Source: Dictyophora rubrovolvata (lineage: Eukaryota > Basidiomycota > Agaricomycetes > Phallales > Phallaceae). From it: 64,000 nt of DNA. Position numbers and translations under genes: made by a program. Positions within the stretch are counted from its first letter, which is position 1, and each line of letters begins with the position of its first letter. The stretch lies in NCBI GenBank assembly GCA_029959195.1, contig CP114121.1, positions 2,542,001-2,606,000 of the forward strand, in the 5' to 3' direction. Below, piece after piece: positions 22,667 through 33,502 of the stretch. The notes beneath the pieces were generated by a model. That model saw only the letters and a list, made by a program, of their open reading frames with translations, was not told the origin of the DNA and searched no databases.

Positions 22667-22741
22667 TGAGAAAAAAAGCAAGTTCACCCCGGTACATTTT
22701 GTTGGGGAAGTGTGAGCAGTTGACGGCCCCTTTCGTCTTTA

Positions 22742-22748
22742 TTTTATA
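22742..22748 (-). promoter_or_regulatory. TATA box of the phosphodiesterase
   Basis: On the minus strand tataaaa lies about 76-82 bp before the ATG at 22666. Confidence 0.55.
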
Positions 22749-23400
22749 GGATCTTAGGTTAGGATTCCCGACCTGATTGATTGTGGGCAAGCTAGGAGAA
22801 GAATGGTGCCGTCAGAAGATCTAATAAGTCAGGTGTGCTCGCGTGGTGGTGGCAGACAGTTGTTGGACAATTATGTAAAGTTTACCAACAGGTGGGCACT
22901 AATATGGCCCTCGCCGGCGCTTGGTGCTTGAAACAAGCTTTGCCATTCACTTTTGGGCAACATTCGGGTTAACTGGTTGAGGATGGCGCCGGTGTCCAAT
23001 GCTCAAGCCTAGAGTATGGTAGACCCCCCGTAATGCTTTTCACATTAAATAGTACGAGTTTCTCAGTGATAATAAATATTTAAAACTTCAAACAAGTAAT
23101 TCATCTCAGATGCGGAACGACTTGGACGTTATGGTCGTCCGCTGACATCCCTTCTTCAACATCATTAGCAATTCGCGCGAATGAGTCGGATCTCTTGTAT
23201 TCGGATTTAATCTACACATATTATAAAATTCCTTAAACAAAAGAAACCCGATGATTAATGAAAATTGAAATTACTGACAGGCGATTGTGCATCTTCAGAT
23301 CCGAATAAAACATTATACTCATGTTTGTCTTTACGAAATGCTGGTCTTGCATTGAATGTAGATAGCAAGGAATTCGTGTACAGTTTACCAAGGGCAAAAC
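22749..23400. other. Intergenic region
   Basis: Upstream flank of the phosphodiesterase and downstream flank of the DUF6534-like gene. Nothing identifiable. Confidence 0.45.
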
Positions 23401-23409
23401 CGAACACGA

Positions 23410-24773
23410 AGTTACTAGAATACTTCAATTGTGGTTTGCCTTTGAATATGAATGACGTACGTAGAAGTGTTCTGTGGGGAATAAATATGAGACAGTGACG
23501 ACATTGTGCAAAGAATTACGATTAAACCTACGAGAGACGCTTGAAATACTACAAAATCCAATATCGCGAATAGGGAAGCCTGCATGAATGGTATCTAAAA
23601 GCCGATGTGCTGTCAACGAATCTACTACCCGGTTGATCATGGAAAATGACCTACACTTAATGTTTCTATTCACGATACCATTGATATTCTTATCACCAGT
23701 TCGGTATTATCTCTTTGAAACACGGTGTAATTTTATAATAACGACTAGCATTTTTTTTGCTCACCAATGACCAAACCAAACATATTGTGATCGAAATATC
23801 GGCGAGAGCCGAAGAAACGAGCCAGAGACTGACGGCCCATCGAGAATCCGCAAGCTTAGGGAATGTTGGAATCTGACCGTTATATGCTGTAACGGCCAGT
23901 CCTCCGGCTGTCAGTATCGATCCACAGTAAGTACAAGCCCCTAAATTTTGAAGATCAACACATATACCTACCTAAGGAACACAGAAAGGAAGGCGATGAA
24001 GAATGATATAGGCATAACTTTCGTGCTAAAAGTGTAGAGCAACACGGTTATTCTCCAGCAGATGAACAATTGAACAGGTGTAGAAATGAGGACCTGGTAT
24101 CCATTAAACGGTATTAGTGTTCATGTCATCAGACACAACGGAAGAAAACGCACCGTCAAGAGAGGATCTATTATTGGATTATAGGAATTTGGTCATGTAA
24201 GTAAGAAACAACTGTGAAAATGTGACACTACCCGCTGTAAATACTGAGGAAACGAACTTAATTAACCCGATCCATGTAATTTACGACGATAAACTTACGA
24301 ATGGGAAGTCTCGTCATATATCATCCCGATATCGCACAGCGTGTTTATTGTTTCGCAAATAAATAGGTACAAACTTCGATGACAATGAACAGTGAGAAGG
24401 TTATGAGACTATAGCGACATACGAGATATCTAATCCATTTTGCATCACTTTTGGCCATTGTCAGATATGATTCGTTCACAAACAATGTGATTTTACAGAG
24501 CATAATTCTGATAGTAAATGATGGACTCAGGACAATGTGTAAGCGGTGTCAAATCACGAAAGAAAAAAGGAAAAAAGAATTACTTGGACTATTACGACCT
24601 GGGAGATTTGTTATGATACTGTTCCAAAGTACTAAGTGAAATAATACCTACACCGTATAATATTGTATTGAGAAAGACACCGATAAGCATAGGTCCGAAG
24701 CTGTAATCGTTAAATCAGCATACGTATTCTTAAAAAACGGGGGCAGTGCATACAGTGGGTTAACATTGACCAT
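23410..24773 (-). pseudogene. DUF6534-like multi-pass membrane protein, possibly decayed
   Basis: Minus-strand exons give the pattern of the basidiomycete seven-helix DUF6534 family, whose function is unknown. Landmarks: a start at 24773 (MVNVNPLYALPP); FGPMLIGVFLNTILYGV; AKSDAKWIRYL; CETINTLCDIGMIYDE; LLTVLISTPVQLFICWRI; KVMPISFFIAFLSVFL; ILTAGGLAVTAYNGQIPTF; WAVSLWLVSSALADISITIC; LVWSL; and MINRVVDSLTAHRLLDTI. I could not join WIRYL to CETINTL in frame with a normal intron: the only GT-AG pair (donor at about 24422) is off by one. The last exon is also diverged from the family's usual end. Either it is a decaying gene or an unusual splice escapes me. The 3' end is approximate. Confidence 0.5.
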
Positions 24774-25329
24774 ATTTTAGTGTTTGGAATAGAGTACAGA
24801 GGCAAGATAAGTTTAGAACAGACAGCTTGAAGCTTTTTATAACCGCGGCGGCCGAATGGGAAATCGACAAAAAGGACCCAAGCGTGCTTGTCCGGAGCAA
24901 TCATTTGCCACTTGGAAGCATATCATTGACACTCTTGATTTTGAAAATCTTTTGCTATCCGACGATCTCACGATAGCGCGTTTTCTTCTCTTACGCACGC
25001 CGTTTCTGATCCAATCATCAGTCAAAGAATCGTCCTACCGCGATGCGGGTAGTCAGGTATATGAAGGAATTTATAAGTAAAACCATGTTGAGTACTTTGA
25101 CGATGATTTTGATTGACGGTCGCAGAGGAACGAATCGATAACTGAGCGGTCGTTATGTTGCCATCAGCGTGCTCGAGGCACAAAGATCGCACACAGTATC
25201 GGGTTGATTAACAGGGATCAAAGTCAATGTTCGTTTTCGGCTTGAATTGGTGTTGTATGTGCAATGAAAGCCCAGGAAGGATAAAAAAAAATATTCGTCA
25301 TGCACGTTACGCGTTACGTGTTATTCTTA
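24774..25329. other. Intergenic region
   Basis: A 74-codon frame at 24856 lacks any motif. No RNA gene or repeat is seen. Confidence 0.45.
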
Positions 25330-25724
25330 GCTCCGACTGAAATTCAATCAGGCATCATGGGTTTAAGTTATCTCTTAATGTATCCTCGAACTCATTGATA
25401 TATGACAGCGTCACTATTTCGGGTTTTTGACCCAATGTTGATGTCAAATTCGTCGCACCTTTCCCGGAACTAACGTACGTACTACTACACCGTACACTTG
25501 CAATTGCGGACCACCTTGTTTGGTGCTCAGCACGCCCCGAGCATGCCCGGCCTGTTCAAGACAACAGCAAGAGGTACGGAGGTGCTTAGACAATAGAAGT
25601 CTTACTGTCATAGCCTCAAAAAAACTAGGTCTGATATTGAGATGGACGGTCTAATTTCAAGTGGTCCGAAGGCGCACGCTAGTCCAACATTTCAAGGACG
25701 CTGGTCCATGTTACAAGCAACAAG

Positions 25725-25733
25725 TATATATTA
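25725..25733 (+). promoter_or_regulatory. TATA box of the 25803 gene
   Basis: The sequence tatatatta sits about 75 bp before the ATG at 25803. Confidence 0.55.
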
Positions 25734-25802
25734 AAGTCCTCTTCCCCGTCAGCATTTTAATTCTCACCCTCCATTGACAGTTTTATTGCGTACATACTTG
25801 TT

Positions 25803-26050
25803 ATGTCTTCCTCCACTAACAACCAAACCTCTCTTAACAAAGACCCTTTCCAGGAAGCCTTTTCGGAACTCGTAGAAAATTATTTCAATTCCAGTTTTGT
25901 TCAGGTAAGTATACACATTCTCTACACTGTTTTATCATTTTTATAGCTTTGGTATCATAGGACACCACCAGTGAAGAAGAAGAGCTGCCAAACCCATGGG
26001 GAGAGTATAGCAGGAAGCTCGTACGTACTTTCGACCTTATTTCAGGTTAA
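25803..26050 (+). CDS. Small two-exon NKD-motif protein (unknown function)
   Basis: I do not recognise the product. Exons 25803-25904 and 25961-26050 join in phase 0 (GTAAGT donor, ATAG acceptor) to give about 63 residues. It starts MSSSTNNQTSLNKDPFQEAF, continues SELVENYFNSSF, then exon 2 begins DTTSEEEELPNPWGEYSRKL. The region between NKD and NYF resembles both internal repeats of the 9085 protein. The sequence ctcgtacgt in exon 2 could be a further donor joined to an acceptor at about 26068, giving a slightly different tail (AETMWGPHLCPAE). A pseudogene copy lies at 14290-14541. The TATA box, conserved splice sites and duplicated copy support a real gene. No secretion signal is seen. Confidence 0.5.
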
Positions 26051-26250
26051 TTCCTCACGCTGCCCAGGCTGAAACAATGTGGGGGCCACATTTATGTCCG
26101 GCCGAATAGTCCAAGTGAGTCTCGGTTTATCCCACACCGAATTCCATTCAAACTCGCATATCTTTTTCGATAGCTTGGTTCTCTCTGAGTTCTCCTGCGG
26201 CTTCTGATCCGAAGTCTTATTAGTTACGAAAGACCGAAACACTGGTCTAA

Positions 26251-28540
26251 AATCTTGTATATTATAACGGCCGAATTCGTTTGATCATCGAGAGTTTTAG
26301 TTTGTCTTGATTACTAATATGAGTTGAGAATTGGAAGCCGTTGATGAAGCCTGATTTTTTTGTTCCTCCTTCCTAGTCAGTATTTATCCACAATTTGAAC
26401 AAAGACATAATCAATTTTTAATGCCGGTTGTGATGTGTGGATTTGTCTCCTACCATACGAAAATGATTAAGAACGATTCTACTTTTGTCGTACGCGGTCT
26501 AAGCGACAGCTATTCAAACCCGAGTTCAACCTAGGTTCGGCGTAAGTTCGGCCGATGTGCCGAACCTAAGTTCAACGGCGCTGGTGCTGGTTCGTGTCAC
26601 CATGTTACTTCCGTGCTGTTACAGCCGTCTTTTCATTGTCTTTTCACCCGCTCTCCATCGCACACTTGTGGCGCAGAAGCCACGGGCTTGTCCATGTGTA
26701 TATGAAATAGAATGGCAGTCGACAAGAATCGACCTTCCAGAATTGTGATGCGTATCTTCATATAGTCTCTTTCTTGAGCATCCATCACTGCTGCAAACCG
26801 AGGCTCCTAAACGTCTCACGCACCCGGACTGAATGGCCTTTCCACTATCTCTTCTTGGTCTTTTCATTGATGTTATCTAGCTTGTGTTCTATATAGCTGG
26901 CTAAACGTTGTCCTGACACCAATGTTGAGCCTAAAGTGAACCGCCGACGCAATGGGTGAGGGCTAAATTCAAAAAGAGGGACGAAGATCAACACGTTGCC
27001 GTTGGCTTCATACGTTTTTCCTATCGCTTTGAGTACATCATCAGGAGATTTCACTTAACAGGCAGAAATGTTTTCTCTACATCCTATGCATTGTGCCGGT
27101 TCTGACTGTACTTGGTAGAAGCCCGGTAAATATGATTCACAATAGTAATATTAATCTTACCCTCGGAAAGCTGTACTCTAAGTCGTTACTATCCACTTTC
27201 AATGCCAGAGCGTGGTTCGATAACAAATTGTTGTTTTTGAACCGCAAAACAAACAAACAATTGTAAGCAGACTTTACTCCGCTTGTTTGTCTTGTCACCT
27301 AACCAAAATGTCGCAATTTGTTTTTTTTTTCTTGGTGGAAGTATACTGACTGCGGTTAGAAGTTTTTATCATTCCCACAAATCTCAAGCGGCGATCTTAA
27401 TCGAGACACGATTCTTACGACTTAAGGCCTCGATTTAGGAGAAAAAGCACAGAAAATAACCAACGCCAAACCCACCAGTACTTTTTTACCAATGGATATA
27501 CCTCGGATATCTCGGCCAAAACGTTATCGATCGAGGTGAATAGCAAATTATGTTCTGGATGATAACCAAAAAAAGTCGCTCCGATCATATCTTAATCGGT
27601 GCCCAGCGATACCCTTTGAGAGGTCCAGTCGACTACTACTACATCCATGTATACTAAGAGCTCGACGGTACCCCAAATGCTAAAGAGTAGGTGCCTCATT
27701 TTCTGGAGCCAATATCGTATGACAATTCATGTTTCTGTAACGGGGTCATGTCTGTCTAATCAAAATATTAAGCCCAATTTTGGTAAGATACAGTGAGTAC
27801 AATGTACAGGGTAATGCCTAGTAATGCAGGGTAATACTTACTAAAGAGCAATGTTCCTGATACGAGCACGGAAGTTTTACCTGTTGACGAAAAATCAGCA
27901 CAGGACGGCGTTGTTGAACCCTATCAATGAGGAAAGATACTACCAGGGGTAACAAAGATGAAATAGCCATCACGGACCGCAGTCGCCGACCGCCTTATCA
28001 AAGTCATTGTCTACAACGAGGCTACCAACTTCTACTCACTCGAAATAGGCAATGACAAAAACCCCCTGACATGGAATCACCTGAGATAAATACAGGAAAA
28101 AATCATTGTAGAACTCAAAATACCCAGGAAAACAATGCATCTTAATTCCTTGCCTGACTTATCTTGACCCACACTGACTTATCGGTCCCCGATCGACATG
28201 GTAGACTCTCACGCGACCAATAAGCGCGATCGACGGTTTGAATTGCGCTATTTGATGAAACCGTCCCGCAGAGGCTCAAAGTGAGTTTTAGGCAATAAAA
28301 AGATGTGATTTATGGTTATTGTATTTTTATAGTGATAACAAAGAGAGAGAAAAACTCGAGGCGGTCCAAGTGCCTGGCCTTCAGGCCTCCAGGCCCCACT
28401 ATCCTTCTTTTTTTGACAAAACTCGCAATTCAAGATAGGGCGTATTTTTACACGAGGGCAGACTTAATGAACAGCGCAGCATATGGTATGATAAGCATTT
28501 GACCCTTCAGGAAGGAAATTGATCCAAGGTTCTATGATAT
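26251..28540. other. Long intergenic region
   Basis: About 2.3 kb with no frame longer than about 82 codons and no motif that I can recognise. It includes a long T run near 27320 and no clear repeat. It may hold the far-upstream regulatory region of the OPT gene or decayed sequence. Confidence 0.5.
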
Positions 28541-28543
28541 CGG

Positions 28544-28550
28544 TATATAA
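28544..28550 (+). promoter_or_regulatory. TATA box of the OPT gene
   Basis: The sequence tatataa lies about 50 bp before the ATG at 28596. Confidence 0.6.
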
Positions 28551-28595
28551 AGCTATCGCTCGATGATTTCTCCTCCTTAGCCACAGACAGGCAGA

Positions 28596-31500
28596 ATGAC
28601 TCGCAGAAACGAGCTACAAGTTGCCGACGAAGACACTTTCGTTAATGCAGCTGCCCATGAGACCTTGCCAACGGACGACAACGAGCAGTCGCGGTCTGCC
28701 TCTTCCATCGACGAAAAGGACGCCTATGACAAGCTCGACAAGCTTGAATCTACGCTCAGTCCCGATGTAACATACACGGCAGAAGATAAGCTTTATGATG
28801 CCAATGGGAAAGAGAAGGTTTTGGAAACAGCCGAAGATTTCGCTACTGCTCTAGTTAGTTTAGAGGACGACCCCACCCTACCTATTCATACCTTCAGAAT
28901 GTGGTTTTCTGGCTTGGGTCTTGCCGTCTTCGGTGCTGTTCTCGCTATGCTTTTCGTAAGTTTTCATGTTTCAAAGGCATGCATTATTCTTACTTTTTGT
29001 CTTCTTAGCAATTCCGTCCTCAAGTAATCAGTGTTTCACCCTTGTTTTTGCAATTATTGGTGTACATGTTCGGAAGAGTTTTCGAGTTTGTCATCCCAGG
29101 GCCTGGAAGTCGATGGCACAATAACAACTGGTTTTGGAGGTTTATGAATCCTGGCCCTTTCAGTAAATCCAGACGCCGCACTGTTGTCACAATTCCTGAT
29201 TTTTTTCCCTTGCAGACATCAAAGAGCATGCTGCGGCGCAAATCATGGCCAACACCGCTGCTGGAGCCGCTAGCGCCTGCTTTGTCTTTGCATCTGATGA
29301 CTTGTTCTACAATATCACTGTTTCGGTAAGTATTGAAACTTTGAACATCTTTCATTTTTCCTCAAGTAAACTTTGTAGGTACCTAATGCCATTTTCACCG
29401 TGCTGGCGTCTCAACTCATTGGCTATGGCTTTGCTGGGATCTTCCGTATGTCGTTCTTTGTTCTCGACGTGAAAGTAGTTGAGCAAGCTCTAGGATCCTT
29501 CCTTGTCTATCCAACTATCATGCTGTACCCCCAAAATCTTATTTCGGTCAGTTTATTCGATGTATTGCATCGGTCCAAAGGCGAACTGCTACAAGGCAAA
29601 CGGTATTTGTGCCCTTTCCGTAAACCATGACCGGATCCTGAATTCATTTCCAGTCTCAAATTTTTCTGGATTGTCACCATAGTCGTGTAAGTTTCATGCT
29701 ACCCCTCTAGAAATATTTTGGATACTTGAGCTTGTTTTCTATAGTTTTGTTTATGAGGTACGAGAGACGCACAGATATCGGCGATATAGCTCTTAACCAT
29801 ATTCTATTACCTAGTGGCTGCCCGAGGTTAGTTTGCTTTGTTTTCTCTCTCGGTCGATTTATAATTTCACGTAGTACATCGCACCTTTACTTGGATCCTT
29901 CAACATCGTTTGTCTCGCTGCAAGAAACTCGGTCTGGGTCTCATACATTTTCGGTGGTGCAGACGCCAACGAAGGTATGGGATTGCTTGGATTCGGGTTG
30001 GATTGGGCAAGTAAGTGGCTCCGTGCTCCCACTCATGGGTTTTATGCTAAACGGCTATATAAGATATATCCAGTGCACCGTTTTACCAACCGTTGTCGAC
30101 TCAAATATCTGGTAGGTTAAGATACGCTCAGCTGCTAGCCACCATTATTAAAAGTACGTACAGTTTACATTGGCTGGGCTTGCAACTACATCATTTTGCC
30201 TTTGGTGTTCGTTCGTAATGTTTGGTAACGCATATGTTCGCTTTTTTTCGAAAGTATTTCACTCATGCAACTGTGCAGGCATTCCAAGAACTTCCCATTC
30301 ATCAGTCAAAATCTATTCTGCAAGTTGCTTTTCTGTTTCTCTCAATCGTAAATGCTCATCAATGTTGTCAGTCGAAAACGGAACTGTCTACGACCAAACT
30401 CTCATTCTAAATCCGTACGGAGTTTGTTTCCCAAAACATATGATCAAACTGATTGATTACGATTTGTTATTTAGTGATCAATCGTTGAACACTACCGCTG
30501 TCGCAATCTTTGGGCAGCCGTGGTTAAGCGGTTCTTCTGTGATTTTCAATCTCGGTCTCAATCTCGCCATCGGTACGAACTTTAGTTTATTCAATGGATT
30601 TTTAGTCATTATCGTTTATATCAGGCGCTACATTTGTACACATCGCACTTTGGTTCGCTGTCTCCTTTCATTATTAGGCAAAAATTTCTAATATAATTAC
30701 ATAGGCATGGCAAAGAAGTCAGTATTAATCTCTCCAGTGTAAATTCCGACGACTGATCTTCATCGAACAGCTATACAGTGCTTTCAGAACATAGTATGTT
30801 ATATTCCGCAACATTGTCTCCTTTCTAATCCGAAGGCAGTTTCCAAGGAGAATTCGTCGATGATCCCCACTATGCAAAGATGAAGGTAGAGCATTTTTCC
30901 CTGTGGCCTTTTTAGATAGGGGCTGATATGTTTTCTAGGTCTACAAAGAAGGTAATCAAACGGGGGTTATCGACCACGAAGTACTCTGAATCTCACTGTA
31001 TGTCTCTAGTTCCGATGTGGTGGTACGGACTTGTCGCCCTCTCCGCCTTCATCGTTGCCAGTAAGCACCACGTTTATGTCCCAACTATACACACCAATAA
31101 TGGTATCAATAGTGGTTTGTATTCATACCGAGAAATCTCAGTTCGTGTCAATCATACGTGCAAAATCGCTTTGTCTGAGTACGCATCTAGACTGCCTTGG
31201 TGGGCTTTGATAGCAGCTTTGATATTTGCTATTCTCGTCCTTCCCTTCTACGGAGCCATGATTGCCATTTGTTCGTAAGTAACCTTAACTGGCTAATTTG
31301 AGAGAAGATTACACAACGTCGAAACTAGCACCGCTCCTGCCTTTGATCAACTTTTCCAGATGCTGGGATCTGCCGTCATCCCGGGTTCATCTCAAGCCAA
31401 CATGGTGCGTAATGGATAGTGGTCTCTGTATTCTCACTGACTATGCAAATAGTACTTCCAACTTTACTCGAGTGTTTCTCTGGCTCAAGCGCAATTCATG

Positions 31501-32766
31501 CTTAGCGATCTTAAGCTCGGACAATATATCAAACGTAAGTCTGTTCGTTCATTACTGTCTTCTGTTGTTTGACAATCATTATAGTTCCTCCTAGAGTACG
31601 TTTGTCTATTATATTTACGCTTGAGATTTTTCTTTTTAACTTTTTTTTCAATATAAAGGCTACCTTCATTGTCCAAATGGTCGGAACCGTAGTTGGAGCC
31701 TTGTTGAACTGTAGGCCAGCCGTTGTTTTATAAATTTACTGTGTGCTTATGAATAATAGACGTTATTATGCAAGTCGTCGTCAACAACGAGAGACCTATC
31801 TTGGTAAGGTCGTATTTTAACCTTTTCAGACTTCTTTGCTTATCGTACCGTAGTTGAGCAACGAAGGTACCCGTGTTTGGAGTGGACAACAAATCCAATC
31901 ATACAATGCTAATGGTTCGTTCAATCTCACACTCCCATCGTTATGTGTATATTCCTCAATTGCTTTCAGCAATTCTTTGGGGTGCACTCGGCAAGGAAAT
32001 CTGTAAGAGTTTTCTGAAGAATCGTCACTATATGAGAACTTACGACGTATGGCAGATGGTCCCAAGGGTCCTTACTTCATTGTACCCATCGGGATTGTCA
32101 TCGGATTGGCGTTACCGGTGATCCCGTGGCTATTGTACAAGAAGTTCGGCTGGAGATGGTTGCCCTATCTTAACACATCATTGATTGCAGGTGCGCATAC
32201 ATTTTGCCACCTGCCATGAGGGGTTGCAGGGTTGCACCAATTGGTTCTGACGCTGACTTTAATTAGTGAACATCGGCGATTTAGCTGGAGGGACGAACGG
32301 ATATATCAACACCTGGATGGCTATTGGTCTGCTCTCGCACTTCTACATTAGGAAGTATCATGCGGGCTGGTTCAGGAAATACAATGTGAGTGGATCATTG
32401 CATATACAATAGAGAAATGGTTCGGTTCTAAGATTGTTCGTGCCAGTATCTCCTCGGTGCTGGAATTGATGGAGGAGCGCAAATCTTTGTGTTCATTTTT
32501 TCGGTAAGCATTTTCCACAAAGACGTAGTGCCTTAGAATTCGTTTTGAAGTTTTACTTTCCAGTTTGCTTTAGCTGGGGCGGGTGGAAGAGAGGTTGACT
32601 TTCCAATGTAAGTTTGTGTCTGGATTCTTTGATAAAATTCATCATTGAGGATGGTTTAGCTGGGCTTTGAATCCCGACGGAAATTCGGTATGTTCTAATT
32701 ATATTTATTAGAGTTTTGAGCTAATACATTAAATAGGATTATTGTGCTATCACCGATTCTCAATGA
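28596..32766 (+). CDS. OPT-family oligopeptide transporter
   Basis: Proton-coupled oligopeptide transporter of the OPT family, in the plasma membrane, built from many short exons (about twenty). The N-terminus is hydrophilic and acidic (MTRRNELQVADEDTFVNAAA; later LESTLSPDVTYTAEDKL). First helix: FRMWFSGLGLAVFGAVLAML. Next come QFRPQVISVSPLFLQLLVY, the family motif NPGPFNIKEHAAAQIMANTA, ASACFVFASDDLFYN, LASQLIGYGFAGIFR and many further hydrophobic exons. The last exons carry AGAGGREVDFPM, WALNPDGNS and the ending DYCAITDSQ, typical of fungal OPTs. The 16-helix architecture is inferred from the family. OPTs import small peptides or glutathione-like compounds; the ligand cannot be predicted. 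I did not verify every splice junction in the middle. Confidence 0.82.
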
Positions 32767-33502
32767 TTTTTATGATTCTTAATTTTTTCTCTTGTCTCGA
32801 TAAACGCTCATGAATAAAATGTTTTAATGCGATGCAAAAAACTAAGGTCTCAAGCTGAAATACTAACACGAATAAGAAGTACGATAAGGCTGCACACGGG
32901 CGCCTGGTTTTTGTCGACGACCAAACGAAAAGCAGCTGCTCTTCGTATCTGTATTGAGTCCCATGTGGCTGAAATTCTTCGAGAGGCTGGGCCGCGAGTT
33001 TGTCTGTCTTGATTGCCATACTAGCTTACGCTAATAATGTACATGGGTAGGGCTTACACGTCAATGACATAGCTGTGCAGAATAACCAGGATCCTTCTAA
33101 ACTCAGTAAGTACTTACCAACCTGGTTCAATTCCTTATGTCTGACGAATGCTCGTCGTTCCATGTAGGCAGTTGTCTTCGTTATTTGGCGACATATCATG
33201 TCTTCAAGGAAACTACTCCCAATGTTTTCGCTAACACCCGAATTTCCTCCTTGTTGGATACCGGAAAGTCCATTCAAAATCTGCTAGCGAAGTGTGTTTT
33301 TCCTATGCATCTATTACCAAATTCACTCTCTTAATGTCACGCCGCTTGCAGCCCCACTCAGAAATACGACGATACTTCTGGATTAACGGCATTAGTAGCT
33401 TGCCAGCAAGTCGCTCAAAAATCTGAATGCTTAGTTCATGTGCTGAGAACGAGAACACAATATTAAATAGGCTTGACGAGTGCACCAAAGCCGCTGCATA
33501 TA

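Larger units (their letters stand above)
25330..26250 (+). repeat. Inverted segmental duplication, arm B
   Basis: This arm matches 14130-15300 in inverted orientation and lacks the 330-bp insertion seen there. It carries the apparently intact version of the small gene. Confidence 0.7.
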
